Source of the DNA: CAJOLV01 sp045631885
Lineage (GTDB): Bacteria > Bacillota_I > Bacilli_A > RFN20 > CAG-826
Reading direction: 5' to 3'
DNA: 64,000 nucleotides
Assembly: GCA_045631885.1 (NCBI GenBank)
Contig: JAZQVN010000028.1
Coordinates: forward strand, 1-64,000
Shown: positions 34,121 to 41,586 of the stretch, piece by piece
How the letters are laid out: every line of letters starts with the position of its first letter
How positions within the stretch are numbered: position 1 is the stretch's first letter
The notes under the pieces: model-generated
Seen by the model: only the letters and a program-made list of their open reading frames with translations
The model's database searches: none
What the model was told of the DNA's origin: nothing
Position numbers and translations under genes: made by a program

Positions 34121-34351
34121 TTATCGAGCGTTATTCATTGAACGCATGATTTCTCTGACTTGTTTTTCTGATGGTTTTCTGCCCATTTGAGTGAGCATGA
34201 CACGAACCATCTTTTCAGTAATTGGAGGATTCTTTTCTAGTTGTCTCTTGAAGACATATCTCGCTGCGAAGAAACCACCAATAGCGCCTGCGACTAACGC
34301 ACCGACTGCGATACCGATGATACCGCCGACTGCCATCTCGACTAATAACAT
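34121..34351 (-). CDS. yneF: YneF-like UPF0154 single-pass membrane protein
   Basis: 76 residues: one N-terminal glycine/alanine-rich membrane helix (about 4-30) and a conserved cytoplasmic part (KNPPITEKMVRVMLTQMGRKPSEKQVREIMRSM) typical of the UPF0154 family of low-GC Gram-positives and Mollicutes. Function unknown. Its ribosome site AGGAG lies in the end of efp, 13 bases away, so the two are co-transcribed. Confidence 0.85.
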   Translation of the reverse strand: MLLVEMAVGGIIGIAVGALVAGAIGGFFAARYVFKRQLEKNPPITEKMVRVMLTQMGRKPSEKQVREIMRSMNNAR

Positions 34352-34363
34352 AGTTATTAACTC

Positions 34364-34921
34364 CTAGGCTCTGCCGTCGTATTCGCCGTTATCTGTACGG
34401 ACTAAGACTTCTTCACCATTCTCAATGAATAATGGAACTCTAACTGTTAAACCGGTCTCTAATGTGGCTGGCTTGGTTGGTTTATTGACTGTGTCACCAC
34501 GAACTGCTGGTTCACATTCAACGATCTTTAAGGCAACTTTAGCTGGAAGAGCGATACCTAAGATTTCGCCTTCGTAAGTTGTGATATCCACGACTTCTTC
34601 GCCTTTGAGGAATTGTTTTTCCCATTGGAGTCTATCAGCGTTGATTTCGATTTGTTCATATGTTTCTTGATCCATGAACACTAAGAAGTCACCTGTGTCG
34701 TATAAATATTGCATCTTTCTCTTATCAAGACGGACGTCTTGGACCATATAACCGGAGTTACGGGCTAATTCGAGAATTGCACCTGTTCTGAGGTTTTTCA
34801 CTTTGACTTTTGCGACCATCTTTCTCATCGCTGTCTTATTTAATAAGATGTCTTGAACTTGGTATAAGTTACCTTCATCGATGAAATAGTTATTTGGTCT
34901 TAATTCTGTTACGTTTACCAT
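34364..34921 (-). CDS. efp: Elongation factor P with a divergent modification loop
   Basis: EF-P helps ribosomes through proline stretches. 185 residues in three beta-barrel domains, with clear family features (LRPNNYFIDEGNLYQV, KNLRTG, a TYEGEILGIALP stretch near the C-terminal half and TKPATLETGLTVRVPLFIENGEEVLVRT at the end). The tip loop of domain I, usually KPGKG, reads LNKTAMRKM (about 28-36), so the classical modified lysine or arginine setting is missing. The promoter has an inverted repeat over its -10. Confidence 0.92.
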   Translation of the reverse strand: MVNVTELRPNNYFIDEGNLYQVQDILLNKTAMRKMVAKVKVKNLRTGAILELARNSGYMVQDVRLDKRKMQYLYDTGDFLVFMDQETYEQIEINADRLQWEKQFLKGEEVVDITTYEGEILGIALPAKVALKIVECEPAVRGDTVNKPTKPATLETGLTVRVPLFIENGEEVLVRTDNGEYDGRA

Positions 34922-34952
34922 ATAATTAAATCTACCTTTCTATATTTAACCT

Positions 34953-34985
34953 TGATTATTATATCAAATAATCATTATTTCACAA
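34953..34985 (-). promoter_or_regulatory. efp promoter with inverted repeat over the -10
   Basis: On the minus strand TTGTGA (34985-34980), 16 bases, TGATATAAT extended -10 (TATAAT 34963-34958). TGATTATT (34953-34960) and AATAATCA (34967-34974) are perfect arms that cover the -10. Confidence 0.65.
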
Positions 34986-34991
34986 ATTATT

Positions 34992-35396
34992 TTACAGCCC
35001 GCAGAGGAATAAGATGAGCTTAATGATGGATATTACGATGATTGTGGCGAATAATCCATCATAAACATATGAGATAATTCTTACCGCTTTTAATGTGCTT
35101 TTTCTATTTTTAATAGAAAAGATTAAGAATATTGAATCATTAATAATTAATGCAATATAAACGACGATTGCCACAGCTATAACGATTCCAAAAGTTAAGG
35201 CTAAGACACCACCGACGGCGATTTGTCCGCCTACATCTTCTCCTTGACTTTGTTCTTTCGCCGCCTCCATCGCTTCATTTAACTGAGCCCATGTTAATCC
35301 AATAAAAAGTAACGTGAAGAAAATAGAGATAGCTAAAAAGATACCTAATATTACTGTCGATGTAATTCTTTTCTTATCGTATGTAACTGGTTTCAT
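34992..35396 (-). CDS. Small polytopic membrane protein of unknown function
   Basis: 134 residues with about three to four hydrophobic helices (about 14-36, 60-92, 112-132) and no recognisable domain. Its ATG overlaps the stop of the metallo-beta-lactamase gene (ATGA), so the two are translated together. I cannot assign a function. Confidence 0.7.
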   Translation of the reverse strand: MKPVTYDKKRITSTVILGIFLAISIFFTLLFIGLTWAQLNEAMEAAKEQSQGEDVGGQIAVGGVLALTFGIVIAVAIVVYIALIINDSIFLIFSIKNRKSTLKAVRIISYVYDGLFATIIVISIIKLILFLCGL

Positions 35397-36031
35397 AAGC
35401 CTCTGATAAATGGATTAGTTTCTTTTTCTAATTTTATATTAGAAGATGGACCATGTCCTGGATATATTTTAACATCTTCTCCAAGAGTTAGTATCTTTCT
35501 CATTGAAGAATTAAATGTTTTAGGTGTCGCAGTGGGTAAATCACTTCTTCCGACACTTCCTTTAAACAAGAAGTCTCCTGTGAGTAATATTTTACTTTCT
35601 TTTAAATAAAAACACATTGAACCAAATGTGTGGAATGGCGTGGATATACAAAGTATATCTTCATCTAATAGTTTTAGCACTTCACCATCACTTAATGTAT
35701 TTGCTTTAACATTTAAAACATATTCTTTCCCCATATATTTAGAAACGTTTAATGATGGATTAGTTAACATTTCTTCTTCATCAAAACTGATATATAAAGG
35801 AACATTAAATTCTTTAATTAATCTCCCCACTCCTCTTATATGATCAAAATGACCATGAGTGAGTAAGATACCTTTAAGAGTTAAGTTATTCTTTTTGATG
35901 TAATTAATTATTCCATCATAATCTTTACTTGGATCCACGACTAAAGCATCATTATTCGCGTCGATTAAAACATAAGTGTTCGCGAATAAATCGTCGTAGT
36001 CATCGTAATAAAATGGAATAACTTTTATCAT
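35393..36031 (-). CDS. Metallo-beta-lactamase-fold hydrolase (glyoxalase II-like)
   Basis: 212 residues with the zinc motif THGHFDHIRG, further His and Asp ligands (FHTFGSMCFY, LTGDFLFKGSVGRSDLP) and PGHGPSS. The set of motifs fits the hydroxyacylglutathione hydrolase-like family found next to housekeeping genes in Firmicutes. The physiological substrate is unknown, since such organisms often lack glutathione. It ends in TGA and overlaps the next gene by four bases. No ribosome site is seen. Confidence 0.88.
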   Translation of the reverse strand: MIKVIPFYYDDYDDLFANTYVLIDANNDALVVDPSKDYDGIINYIKKNNLTLKGILLTHGHFDHIRGVGRLIKEFNVPLYISFDEEEMLTNPSLNVSKYMGKEYVLNVKANTLSDGEVLKLLDEDILCISTPFHTFGSMCFYLKESKILLTGDFLFKGSVGRSDLPTATPKTFNSSMRKILTLGEDVKIYPGHGPSSNIKLEKETNPFIRGL

Positions 36032-36043
36032 AATGATAAAAAG

Positions 36044-36067
36044 AAAAATAGGCGCTGCCTATTTCTT
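36044..36067 (-). terminator. Terminator overlapping the rpmG stop codon
   Basis: On the minus strand AAATAGGC (36064-36057), AGC, GCCTATTT (36053-36046) and a T-run. The rpmG TAG stop is inside the first arm of the stem. Confidence 0.75.
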
Positions 36068-36229
36068 TTTCTCCTTGTGGAGTGTTACTTTTTTGCAACG
36101 AGGACAATATTTGTTTAATTCCAATTTGTCTGGATGTTTCTTTTTATTTTTGGAAGTTAAATAATTTTCTTCGCCACATTCGCTACATTTTAATACAAAT
36201 GAGATTCTATCTTCTTTACTTTTTGCCAT
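36059..36229 (-). CDS. rpmG: Ribosomal protein L33, zinc-binding form
   Basis: 56 residues: SFVLKCSECGEENYLTSKNKKKHPDKLELNKYCPRCKKVTLHKEKKK, written here only to show CSEC and CPRC, the four zinc cysteines of the C+ form. A longer frame exists upstream, but AAGGAGAATATT precedes this ATG and the start fits the family. The terminator overlaps its stop codon. Confidence 0.95.
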   Translation of the reverse strand: MAKSKEDRISFVLKCSECGEENYLTSKNKKKHPDKLELNKYCPRCKKVTLHKEKKK

Positions 36230-36249
36230 AATATTCTCCTTCGAGCCGC

Positions 36250-36262
36250 ATAATATGTTAAC
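36250..36262. promoter_or_regulatory. GTTAACATATT motif between rpmG and ispG
   Basis: On the minus strand the segment reads GTTAACATATTAT, similar to GTTAACATAAT near dinB and nfo/ispH. TTGAAA lies upstream of it in the rpmG direction. Confidence 0.35.
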
Positions 36263-36307
36263 ACATATGTTATTTTTTTCAAAGTATATTTTTAAGATAT
36301 TTTTTTG

Positions 36308-36313
36308 TATAAT
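36308..36313 (+). promoter_or_regulatory. -10 element of ispG (leaderless start)
   Basis: TATAAT ends nine bases before the ispG ATG, so transcription should begin within about three bases of the start codon. Confidence 0.6.
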
Positions 36314-36322
36314 CATACTAGT

Positions 36323-37375
36323 ATGAGAAATAGAACAGAAACAAGGCCAATTCATGTTGGCAATTTACAAATTGGTGGGCAAGATAAAGTTGTCATCCAA
36401 TCTATGTGCAATATTAAAACAGAACGCTTTTTAGAAGTGGCTGAACAAATCAATGAATGCGCGAAATTAGGCGCTCAAATGATGCGCGTATCAGTCATGG
36501 ATGAAAAAGATGCGTTAGCGATTAAAGAAATTAAGAAGAGAATTTCTATCCCACTAGTCGCAGATATCCATTTCGATTATCGTTTAGCGTTATTAGCCAT
36601 GGAAAACGGCGTTGATAAAGTGAGAATTAATCCAGGTAACATCGGAAGTATTGAAAATGTTAAAAAAGTTGTCGATATGGCAAAAGAAAAACATATCCCA
36701 ATTAGAATCGGTGTTAATTCTGGAAGCTTAGATAAAGAAATACACGATTATAACGAATTATATAACGCCACCAAATTAGTGGAATCAGCAAAGAAACACG
36801 TCAAAATCTTAGAAGACTTAGGTTTTTATGACATAGTCATATCTTTAAAAGGTAGTAATGTCAAAGAAACAATCGCTGCCTATCGCTTAGCTAGTGAAAC
36901 TTTCCCATATCCACTTCATTTAGGAATTACCGAAGCGGGATTTAAAGATATTGCTGTCATTAGATCCGCCGCAGGATTAGCCCCACTATTATTAGATGGT
37001 ATTGGCGATACAATCCGTATTTCCATTTCAGGTGATGTAAGAGACGAAATCATCACATGCAAGAGATTATTACATGACTGTGGTTTATATCCAAATTACC
37101 CCACTTTAGTGGCTTGTCCAACATGTGGTAGAACTCAAGTTAATGTCGAAGAATTAGCGAGAAAAGTCATGGACTATCTCGAAACAATCAATAAACCAAT
37201 TCATGTCGCTGTCATGGGCTGTGTTGTAAACGGTCCTGGCGAAGCCAAGAACGCTGATATTGGTATCGCGGGTGGTAGACACGAATATGTTATCTTTAGA
37301 AAAGATCAAGTCATTAAAAAAGTGCCTGAGGCTGAAGCCTTTGAGGCACTGAAAGACGAAATTAATAAATTCTAA
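36323..37375 (+). CDS. ispG: 4-hydroxy-3-methylbut-2-en-1-yl diphosphate synthase
   Basis: An iron-sulfur enzyme of the MEP isoprenoid pathway. It has RPIHVGNLQIGGQDKVVIQSM at the N-terminus, a TIM-barrel core (VADIHFDYRLAL, RINPGNIG) and the cluster cysteines in ACPTCGR and GCVVNGPGE; 350 residues. A TTG-started frame six codons upstream is rejected because it would begin inside the -10 box. Its TAA abuts the stop of the convergent gene with no spacer and no terminator. Confidence 0.95.
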   Translation: MRNRTETRPIHVGNLQIGGQDKVVIQSMCNIKTERFLEVAEQINECAKLGAQMMRVSVMDEKDALAIKEIKKRISIPLVADIHFDYRLALLAMENGVDKVRINPGNIGSIENVKKVVDMAKEKHIPIRIGVNSGSLDKEIHDYNELYNATKLVESAKKHVKILEDLGFYDIVISLKGSNVKETIAAYRLASETFPYPLHLGITEAGFKDIAVIRSAAGLAPLLLDGIGDTIRISISGDVRDEIITCKRLLHDCGLYPNYPTLVACPTCGRTQVNVEELARKVMDYLETINKPIHVAVMGCVVNGPGEAKNADIGIAGGRHEYVIFRKDQVIKKVPEAEAFEALKDEINKF

Positions 37376-38404
37376 TTATTCTTCATCAGATGCGGCCGCG
37401 GCTTTCGCGGCTTTCTTTTTGCTCTTCGCTGTGGAAGAAATCTCTTTAGAGATATCTTCGATGAGTTGCTTATCTTGAGCTTCGTCATCTAATTGGATGT
37501 TATCTAATAAGTCTTGCAAATGATATTCTTTGATGAGATATTTCTTGGTTTGCACACCGATGATACCGGTCATCGCACCATTGATGACACCTTGTGTCGC
37601 AGAACCAATTGCCGCGGAGACTAATGTACCGAGTAATGGTAAGCCTTCAAATGTGGCTTGTAAGCCTTTACTAATTAAATTAGTGCTCGCGGAAGAAACG
37701 CCATAAGCGAGTAATGAATCTACAACGACATTACGATAAATCTTCGCTAATTGAGCGTCTGATGGTCTAAAGCCGTACAAATAAACTAAATCTTTGATTA
37801 AGTTTAATTCATAGATTGCCACGAATGCCGCGTCTAATTTATCTGATTGGCTGGCCGCGGTAATTAAACCGACTTTTAAGGCATGCGTGGATATAATCTT
37901 GTCCGCGTATTTCTTGACGCTTTTATCGTAGATTTCTGTTAACACTTCTTTAACTTGTTGATTGTTATTAGTTTGTCTAGCAATAGCTAATTTACCGACT
38001 AATTCATCATCATACCAGTTCGCGCCTTCGACTTTCGCGGTGAAATCAATCATTGAATCTGCAATTTTATTTCTTAATTCACGGTTATACTTCTGCGCGC
38101 TTCTCGCGGTTCTGGTATTCACATTAGTGATGAATGGTTTATATTTATGAATTTGCACTAATGGGACGATATAAAAGAAGATAAAGACTAATACGCCGAC
38201 ACCAATAGAAACATATCCGGCGATTTGATTAATCTCAAAAACTCTTAAGATTACTAAAAGTAAACAAGTGAAAATGACTATACCGACAAATGCCGCGGCC
38301 ATAAATAGACCGAACTTAATCATTTTCGTATTTTCTGGTTTGGTATATTTTTGTTTATATTCTTCAAGAGTCATCGTTTGTTGTTTTGCTTCTTCTTTAC
38401 TCAT
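37376..38404 (-). CDS. DUF697-like membrane protein
   Basis: 342 residues. Two N-terminal membrane helices (about 28-50 and 62-84), a basic stretch, then a helical domain resembling DUF697/YcjF (KVGLITAASQSDKLDAAFVAIYELNLIKDLVYLYGFRP, then alanine/glycine-rich helices STNLISKG to VINGAMTGIIG). DUF697 proteins often accompany dynamin- or Era-like GTPases, but none is adjacent. The tail is alternately acidic and basic. It overlaps the end of nfo by eight bases. Function unknown. Confidence 0.7.
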   Translation of the reverse strand: MSKEEAKQQTMTLEEYKQKYTKPENTKMIKFGLFMAAAFVGIVIFTCLLLVILRVFEINQIAGYVSIGVGVLVFIFFYIVPLVQIHKYKPFITNVNTRTARSAQKYNRELRNKIADSMIDFTAKVEGANWYDDELVGKLAIARQTNNNQQVKEVLTEIYDKSVKKYADKIISTHALKVGLITAASQSDKLDAAFVAIYELNLIKDLVYLYGFRPSDAQLAKIYRNVVVDSLLAYGVSSASTNLISKGLQATFEGLPLLGTLVSAAIGSATQGVINGAMTGIIGVQTKKYLIKEYHLQDLLDNIQLDDEAQDKQLIEDISKEISSTAKSKKKAAKAAAASDEE

Positions 38405-39287
38405 ACTCTTTCCTCCAGTCTTCGATATATTGTTGATTTCTTAACATTGCTATTTCTGTTTTATAAGGCGCTTTTTCACCGACCCAAGGAGTTTCTAATA
38501 CCTTTGGTATATTGTCTAATAATGGATGATTTGCCCATTTACATATTGTTTCAAAGCCAATATAGCCATAACCGAGGTTCTCATGTCTATCCTTATGAGC
38601 GCCTCTTGGGTTTTTACTATCATTTAAATGGACACATAATAATCTATCTAATCCAATGATTCGATCAAATTCTTGAAGTACACCATCAACATCATGGACA
38701 TCATAACCAGCATCAGAGATGTGACATGTATCTAAACAAACACCTAATCTATTTGGATATTTGCATTTATTAATAATGTCAGCGACTTGTTCAAAGGTAA
38801 TACCGATTTCACTACCTTTTCCCGCCATAGTTTCAATCGCGATTCTCACATTAGTGTTATCTTTAGATAAAACTTCATCAAGAGTCTCGACTAAGGCGTC
38901 GATTCCTGTTTCATATCCTAAGCCTACATGAGCGCCTGGATGTAAAACTAAAATGGAAGCACCAAAACCCTCTGTTCTAATTAATTCAGAAAGGATTAAT
39001 TGTTTAGCTAAATCTTGGATGTCTTCTTTGACTTTATTGGCCCCATTAATTAAATAAGGTGCGTGAACGATAATCTTAGATTCATCTAATCCAGTTTCTT
39101 TTAGAAGCTTTCTTCCTTCTTCAATTCTTAATTCGTTTAATGGTTTACGATAAGAATTTTGTGGAGCGCCAGTATAAAACATGAAAGTGTTGCTACCATA
39201 GCTTAATGCTTCTTTCACGCTTCCGAGATAATATTCTGGTCCGTTCATTCCAACGTGACTACCGAGATAAATAGTTTTCTTTTCCAT
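38397..39287 (-). CDS. nfo: Endonuclease IV (AP endonuclease)
   Basis: A zinc-dependent apurinic-site endonuclease of base excision repair. Metal motifs: VLHPGAHVG, IETMAGKGSEIG, CLDTCHISDAGYD, VHLNDSKNPRGAHKDRHENLGYG and the final VLETPW; 296 residues. AGGAAA precedes the ATG. It is divergent from ispH, with a perfect palindrome ATTATGTTAACATAAT between the two. Confidence 0.95.
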   Translation of the reverse strand: MEKKTIYLGSHVGMNGPEYYLGSVKEALSYGSNTFMFYTGAPQNSYRKPLNELRIEEGRKLLKETGLDESKIIVHAPYLINGANKVKEDIQDLAKQLILSELIRTEGFGASILVLHPGAHVGLGYETGIDALVETLDEVLSKDNTNVRIAIETMAGKGSEIGITFEQVADIINKCKYPNRLGVCLDTCHISDAGYDVHDVDGVLQEFDRIIGLDRLLCVHLNDSKNPRGAHKDRHENLGYGYIGFETICKWANHPLLDNIPKVLETPWVGEKAPYKTEIAMLRNQQYIEDWRKEYE

Positions 39288-39302
39288 GATATTTTCCTAA
39301 CA

Positions 39303-39318
39303 ATTATGTTAACATAAT
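39303..39318. promoter_or_regulatory. 16-bp palindrome ATTATGTTAACATAAT between nfo and ispH
   Basis: A perfect palindrome that carries a TATAAT-like CATAAT in each direction. Its half GTTAACATAAT also occurs upstream of dinB and at 24834-24845. Operator candidate. Confidence 0.55.
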
Positions 39319-39321
39319 TTT

Positions 39322-40164
39322 ATGGAAGTATTAATACTAAAACCAAAAGGATACTGCGCGGGTGTTTCCAGAGCGATTAAAATCGCTTTAGAAGCGAGAG
39401 AGACACATCAAGATAAAGATGTCTATGTTTTAGGTATGCTCGTCCATAATCATCATGTTTCTAATTTATTAAATAGAAATAACATTCAACTTGTGAAAGA
39501 TTTTTCTGAAATTAAAGATAATTCAGTTATTGTTTTTAACGCGGATGGTCATACCGCTGAACAATTAGAAAAAGCAAAAGAAAAGAATCTCATCATTTAT
39601 GATGCGGTTTGTCCAAAAGTCGAAAATAATCTTAAAAAGATTAAAGAAGAAATCGCTTCTGGTCATCAAGTTGTTTATATCGGTCAGCACCACCATCAAG
39701 AAACTCAGATTGCATTGTCGCTTTCTGATCAAGTCATTTTATATGATGATAGAAACGGTATTGATTGGCCAAAAGTCAAAGATGAAGAATTCTATGTTTT
39801 AAATCAAACCACTTTGAATTCCCTAGATATTGTTAACCTCTATAAAGATATCTTAGCCCATTATCCAAAAGCCCGTATTTCTAATGAAATATGCCCAACA
39901 ACTAGATTAAGACAACAAGCTGTTGAACACGTTGAGGGTGTCGATGCGATTATTGTCGTGGGAGACGAAGTATCATCTAATTCAAAAAGATTATTTGAAA
40001 TCGCATCAAGAACTCATCCTGATACATTCGTCTGCATGGTGAGTGATGTAGAAAAGCTTCCATTTGACGTCTTAAAAGATAAAAAAAGCATCGCTATTTC
40101 TTCGGGTGCGAGCACTCCTAGCGATGTTATTGATGATATTTATAATGTATTAGTTAATCTGTGA
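39322..40164 (+). CDS. ispH: 4-hydroxy-3-methylbut-2-enyl diphosphate reductase
   Basis: The last enzyme of the MEP pathway, an iron-sulfur protein. The three cluster cysteines are in PKGYCAGVSRAIKIA, YDAVCPKV and NEICPTTRLRQQA, with substrate-binding HNHHVS, QHHHQE and SSGASTPSDVI; 280 residues. There is no ribosome site. It ends in TGA and its last 11 bases overlap the end of the convergent yqfO gene. Confidence 0.95.
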   Translation: MEVLILKPKGYCAGVSRAIKIALEARETHQDKDVYVLGMLVHNHHVSNLLNRNNIQLVKDFSEIKDNSVIVFNADGHTAEQLEKAKEKNLIIYDAVCPKVENNLKKIKEEIASGHQVVYIGQHHHQETQIALSLSDQVILYDDRNGIDWPKVKDEEFYVLNQTTLNSLDIVNLYKDILAHYPKARISNEICPTTRLRQQAVEHVEGVDAIIVVGDEVSSNSKRLFEIASRTHPDTFVCMVSDVEKLPFDVLKDKKSIAISSGASTPSDVIDDIYNVLVNL

Positions 40165-40927
40165 TTACTTCTGGTAATTTTTCGTGATTAAATGTAATAA
40201 CTTCTAAAGAAGGGTCTATCGATAAGAGGACCTTTTTCATTTGAGGCATAAAGATTCTTTCAATTTCGTGAGGCATATCTAAATAATTGAAATTATCAGT
40301 GACAATCCCTCTTCTCACGTGATGAGGAGCGTCTCCAGAAATATAAATATCGCATCCTTCTTCTAAGGCGACTGGATAATCTCGGGAACCTCCCCCACCG
40401 ATAATGCCAACTTTTTTGATCACATTTTTCCCTTTATTAATTAATAAAGAGTAATCAACTTTTAAGCATTTATTCGCGTATTTAGCAAATTCATGAACTT
40501 CCATTTCATTTTCTAAATAACCAATTCTCATCATGATTTCTTTTTCTGGGCGATAGACATCTTTTAATCCTAAAGCTTCGCTTAATGCATCGTTCATCCC
40601 ATCTACGCCAGTATCAAAATTAGTGTGATATGAATAAACGACGATATCATCTTCATTTAATTTATCAAATAAAGCTTTCTTTTTCTCATCGTGTTTTAAG
40701 ATCTTTGCTTTTGGACCAAAGATAAATGGATGATGGGTGATAACGATGTCTGGTTTAACCTCTTTTACTAATGGATAAACCTCTTCATCTAAATCTAAGA
40801 CTAAGACGATTTTATTCACTTCTTCCGGTTTTTTGCCCACCATTAAACCGACGAAATCGTGATTCATTTTTGCGAATCTTTTCGGGAATTTCTTAGCGAG
40901 TTTATTTAATAGAATGTTCGTTTTCAT
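40154..40927 (-). CDS. yqfO: Nif3/YqfO-like DUF34 metal-binding protein
   Basis: 257 residues of the NIF3/GTP cyclohydrolase I type 2 family: VLDLDEEVYPLVKEVKPDIVITHHPFIFGP metal site, YSYHTNFDTGVDGMNDALS and GIIGGGGSRDYPVALEEGCDIYISGD. Activity in vivo is unresolved for the family. The trmK-yqfO pair and the overlap (trmK TGA with this ATG) match Bacillus. Confidence 0.9.
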   Translation of the reverse strand: MKTNILLNKLAKKFPKRFAKMNHDFVGLMVGKKPEEVNKIVLVLDLDEEVYPLVKEVKPDIVITHHPFIFGPKAKILKHDEKKKALFDKLNEDDIVVYSYHTNFDTGVDGMNDALSEALGLKDVYRPEKEIMMRIGYLENEMEVHEFAKYANKCLKVDYSLLINKGKNVIKKVGIIGGGGSRDYPVALEEGCDIYISGDAPHHVRRGIVTDNFNYLDMPHEIERIFMPQMKKVLLSIDPSLEVITFNHEKLPEVITD

Positions 40928-41583
40928 AAGATGCTTTCGATACGGTTTCTCTCGTTCATTAATTCTTGAACGCGTGCTTCTGGGAGAGATTTTGATAATA
41001 AATTATCAATTTCTTTAATTCTTGAAGAGTATTTCTCTTTGAATGTCGCAGATTTCTCACTTCTAAGAATTGGGCCGAACTCTAAATCGAATTCGTTATA
41101 GCTAGCGATATCCGCTTTGATGAATTTGATGACTTCATAATATTTTTCATCTTCTTTAATCATCTTTTCTTCGGCGATAGCAAAACCCATTTTGGAAACT
41201 TCTTCTCTCACTTTATTGACCGCTCCATGAGGATCGACAACAATAGTTTGAACATACTCAAGTTTTTCTGGATGCTTTTTTAAGATATCGACGATTAAGT
41301 CTCCACCCATTCCCGCTAAAACGATATGTTTAACTGAAGGAGGGAGATCTTCGATTCCATCAGAAAGTAAAGGAACGATGATATCGACTAGATTCTCTTC
41401 TTCTAAAGCTTTTACCAATCGATTATAAGGTCCTTTTTTATTTTCTATCGCGTAACCTTTGGTTAATTTGCCGCTCTTAAATAGAGCGATCATTAATTTG
41501 CCATGATCACTGCCGATATCGGCAATCACTCCGCTTGGGAGCATGTCGTGGATAGCTTGTAAACGATTGGATAAGTAGCTCAT
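40924..41583 (-). CDS. trmK: tRNA (adenine(22)-N1)-methyltransferase TrmK
   Basis: 219 residues: a Rossmann-type SAM-binding core (GVIADIGSDHGKLMIAL, LLSDGIEDLP, VLAGMGGDLIVDIL, VVDPHG) and a C-terminal coiled coil (about 165-219). The family methylates A22 of tRNA. It follows rpoD by three bases and ends in TGA overlapping the yqfO ATG. Confidence 0.92.
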   Translation of the reverse strand: MSYLSNRLQAIHDMLPSGVIADIGSDHGKLMIALFKSGKLTKGYAIENKKGPYNRLVKALEEENLVDIIVPLLSDGIEDLPPSVKHIVLAGMGGDLIVDILKKHPEKLEYVQTIVVDPHGAVNKVREEVSKMGFAIAEEKMIKEDEKYYEVIKFIKADIASYNEFDLEFGPILRSEKSATFKEKYSSRIKEIDNLLSKSLPEARVQELMNERNRIESIL

Positions 41584-41586
41584 ATT

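Noticed and set aside
36305..36322. TTG start six codons upstream for ispG
   Set aside because: It would begin inside the TATAAT box and adds residues not seen in the family.
37322..37349. GTGCCT/AGGCAC hairpin near the end of ispG as a terminator
   Set aside because: It lies in coding sequence and no T-run follows.
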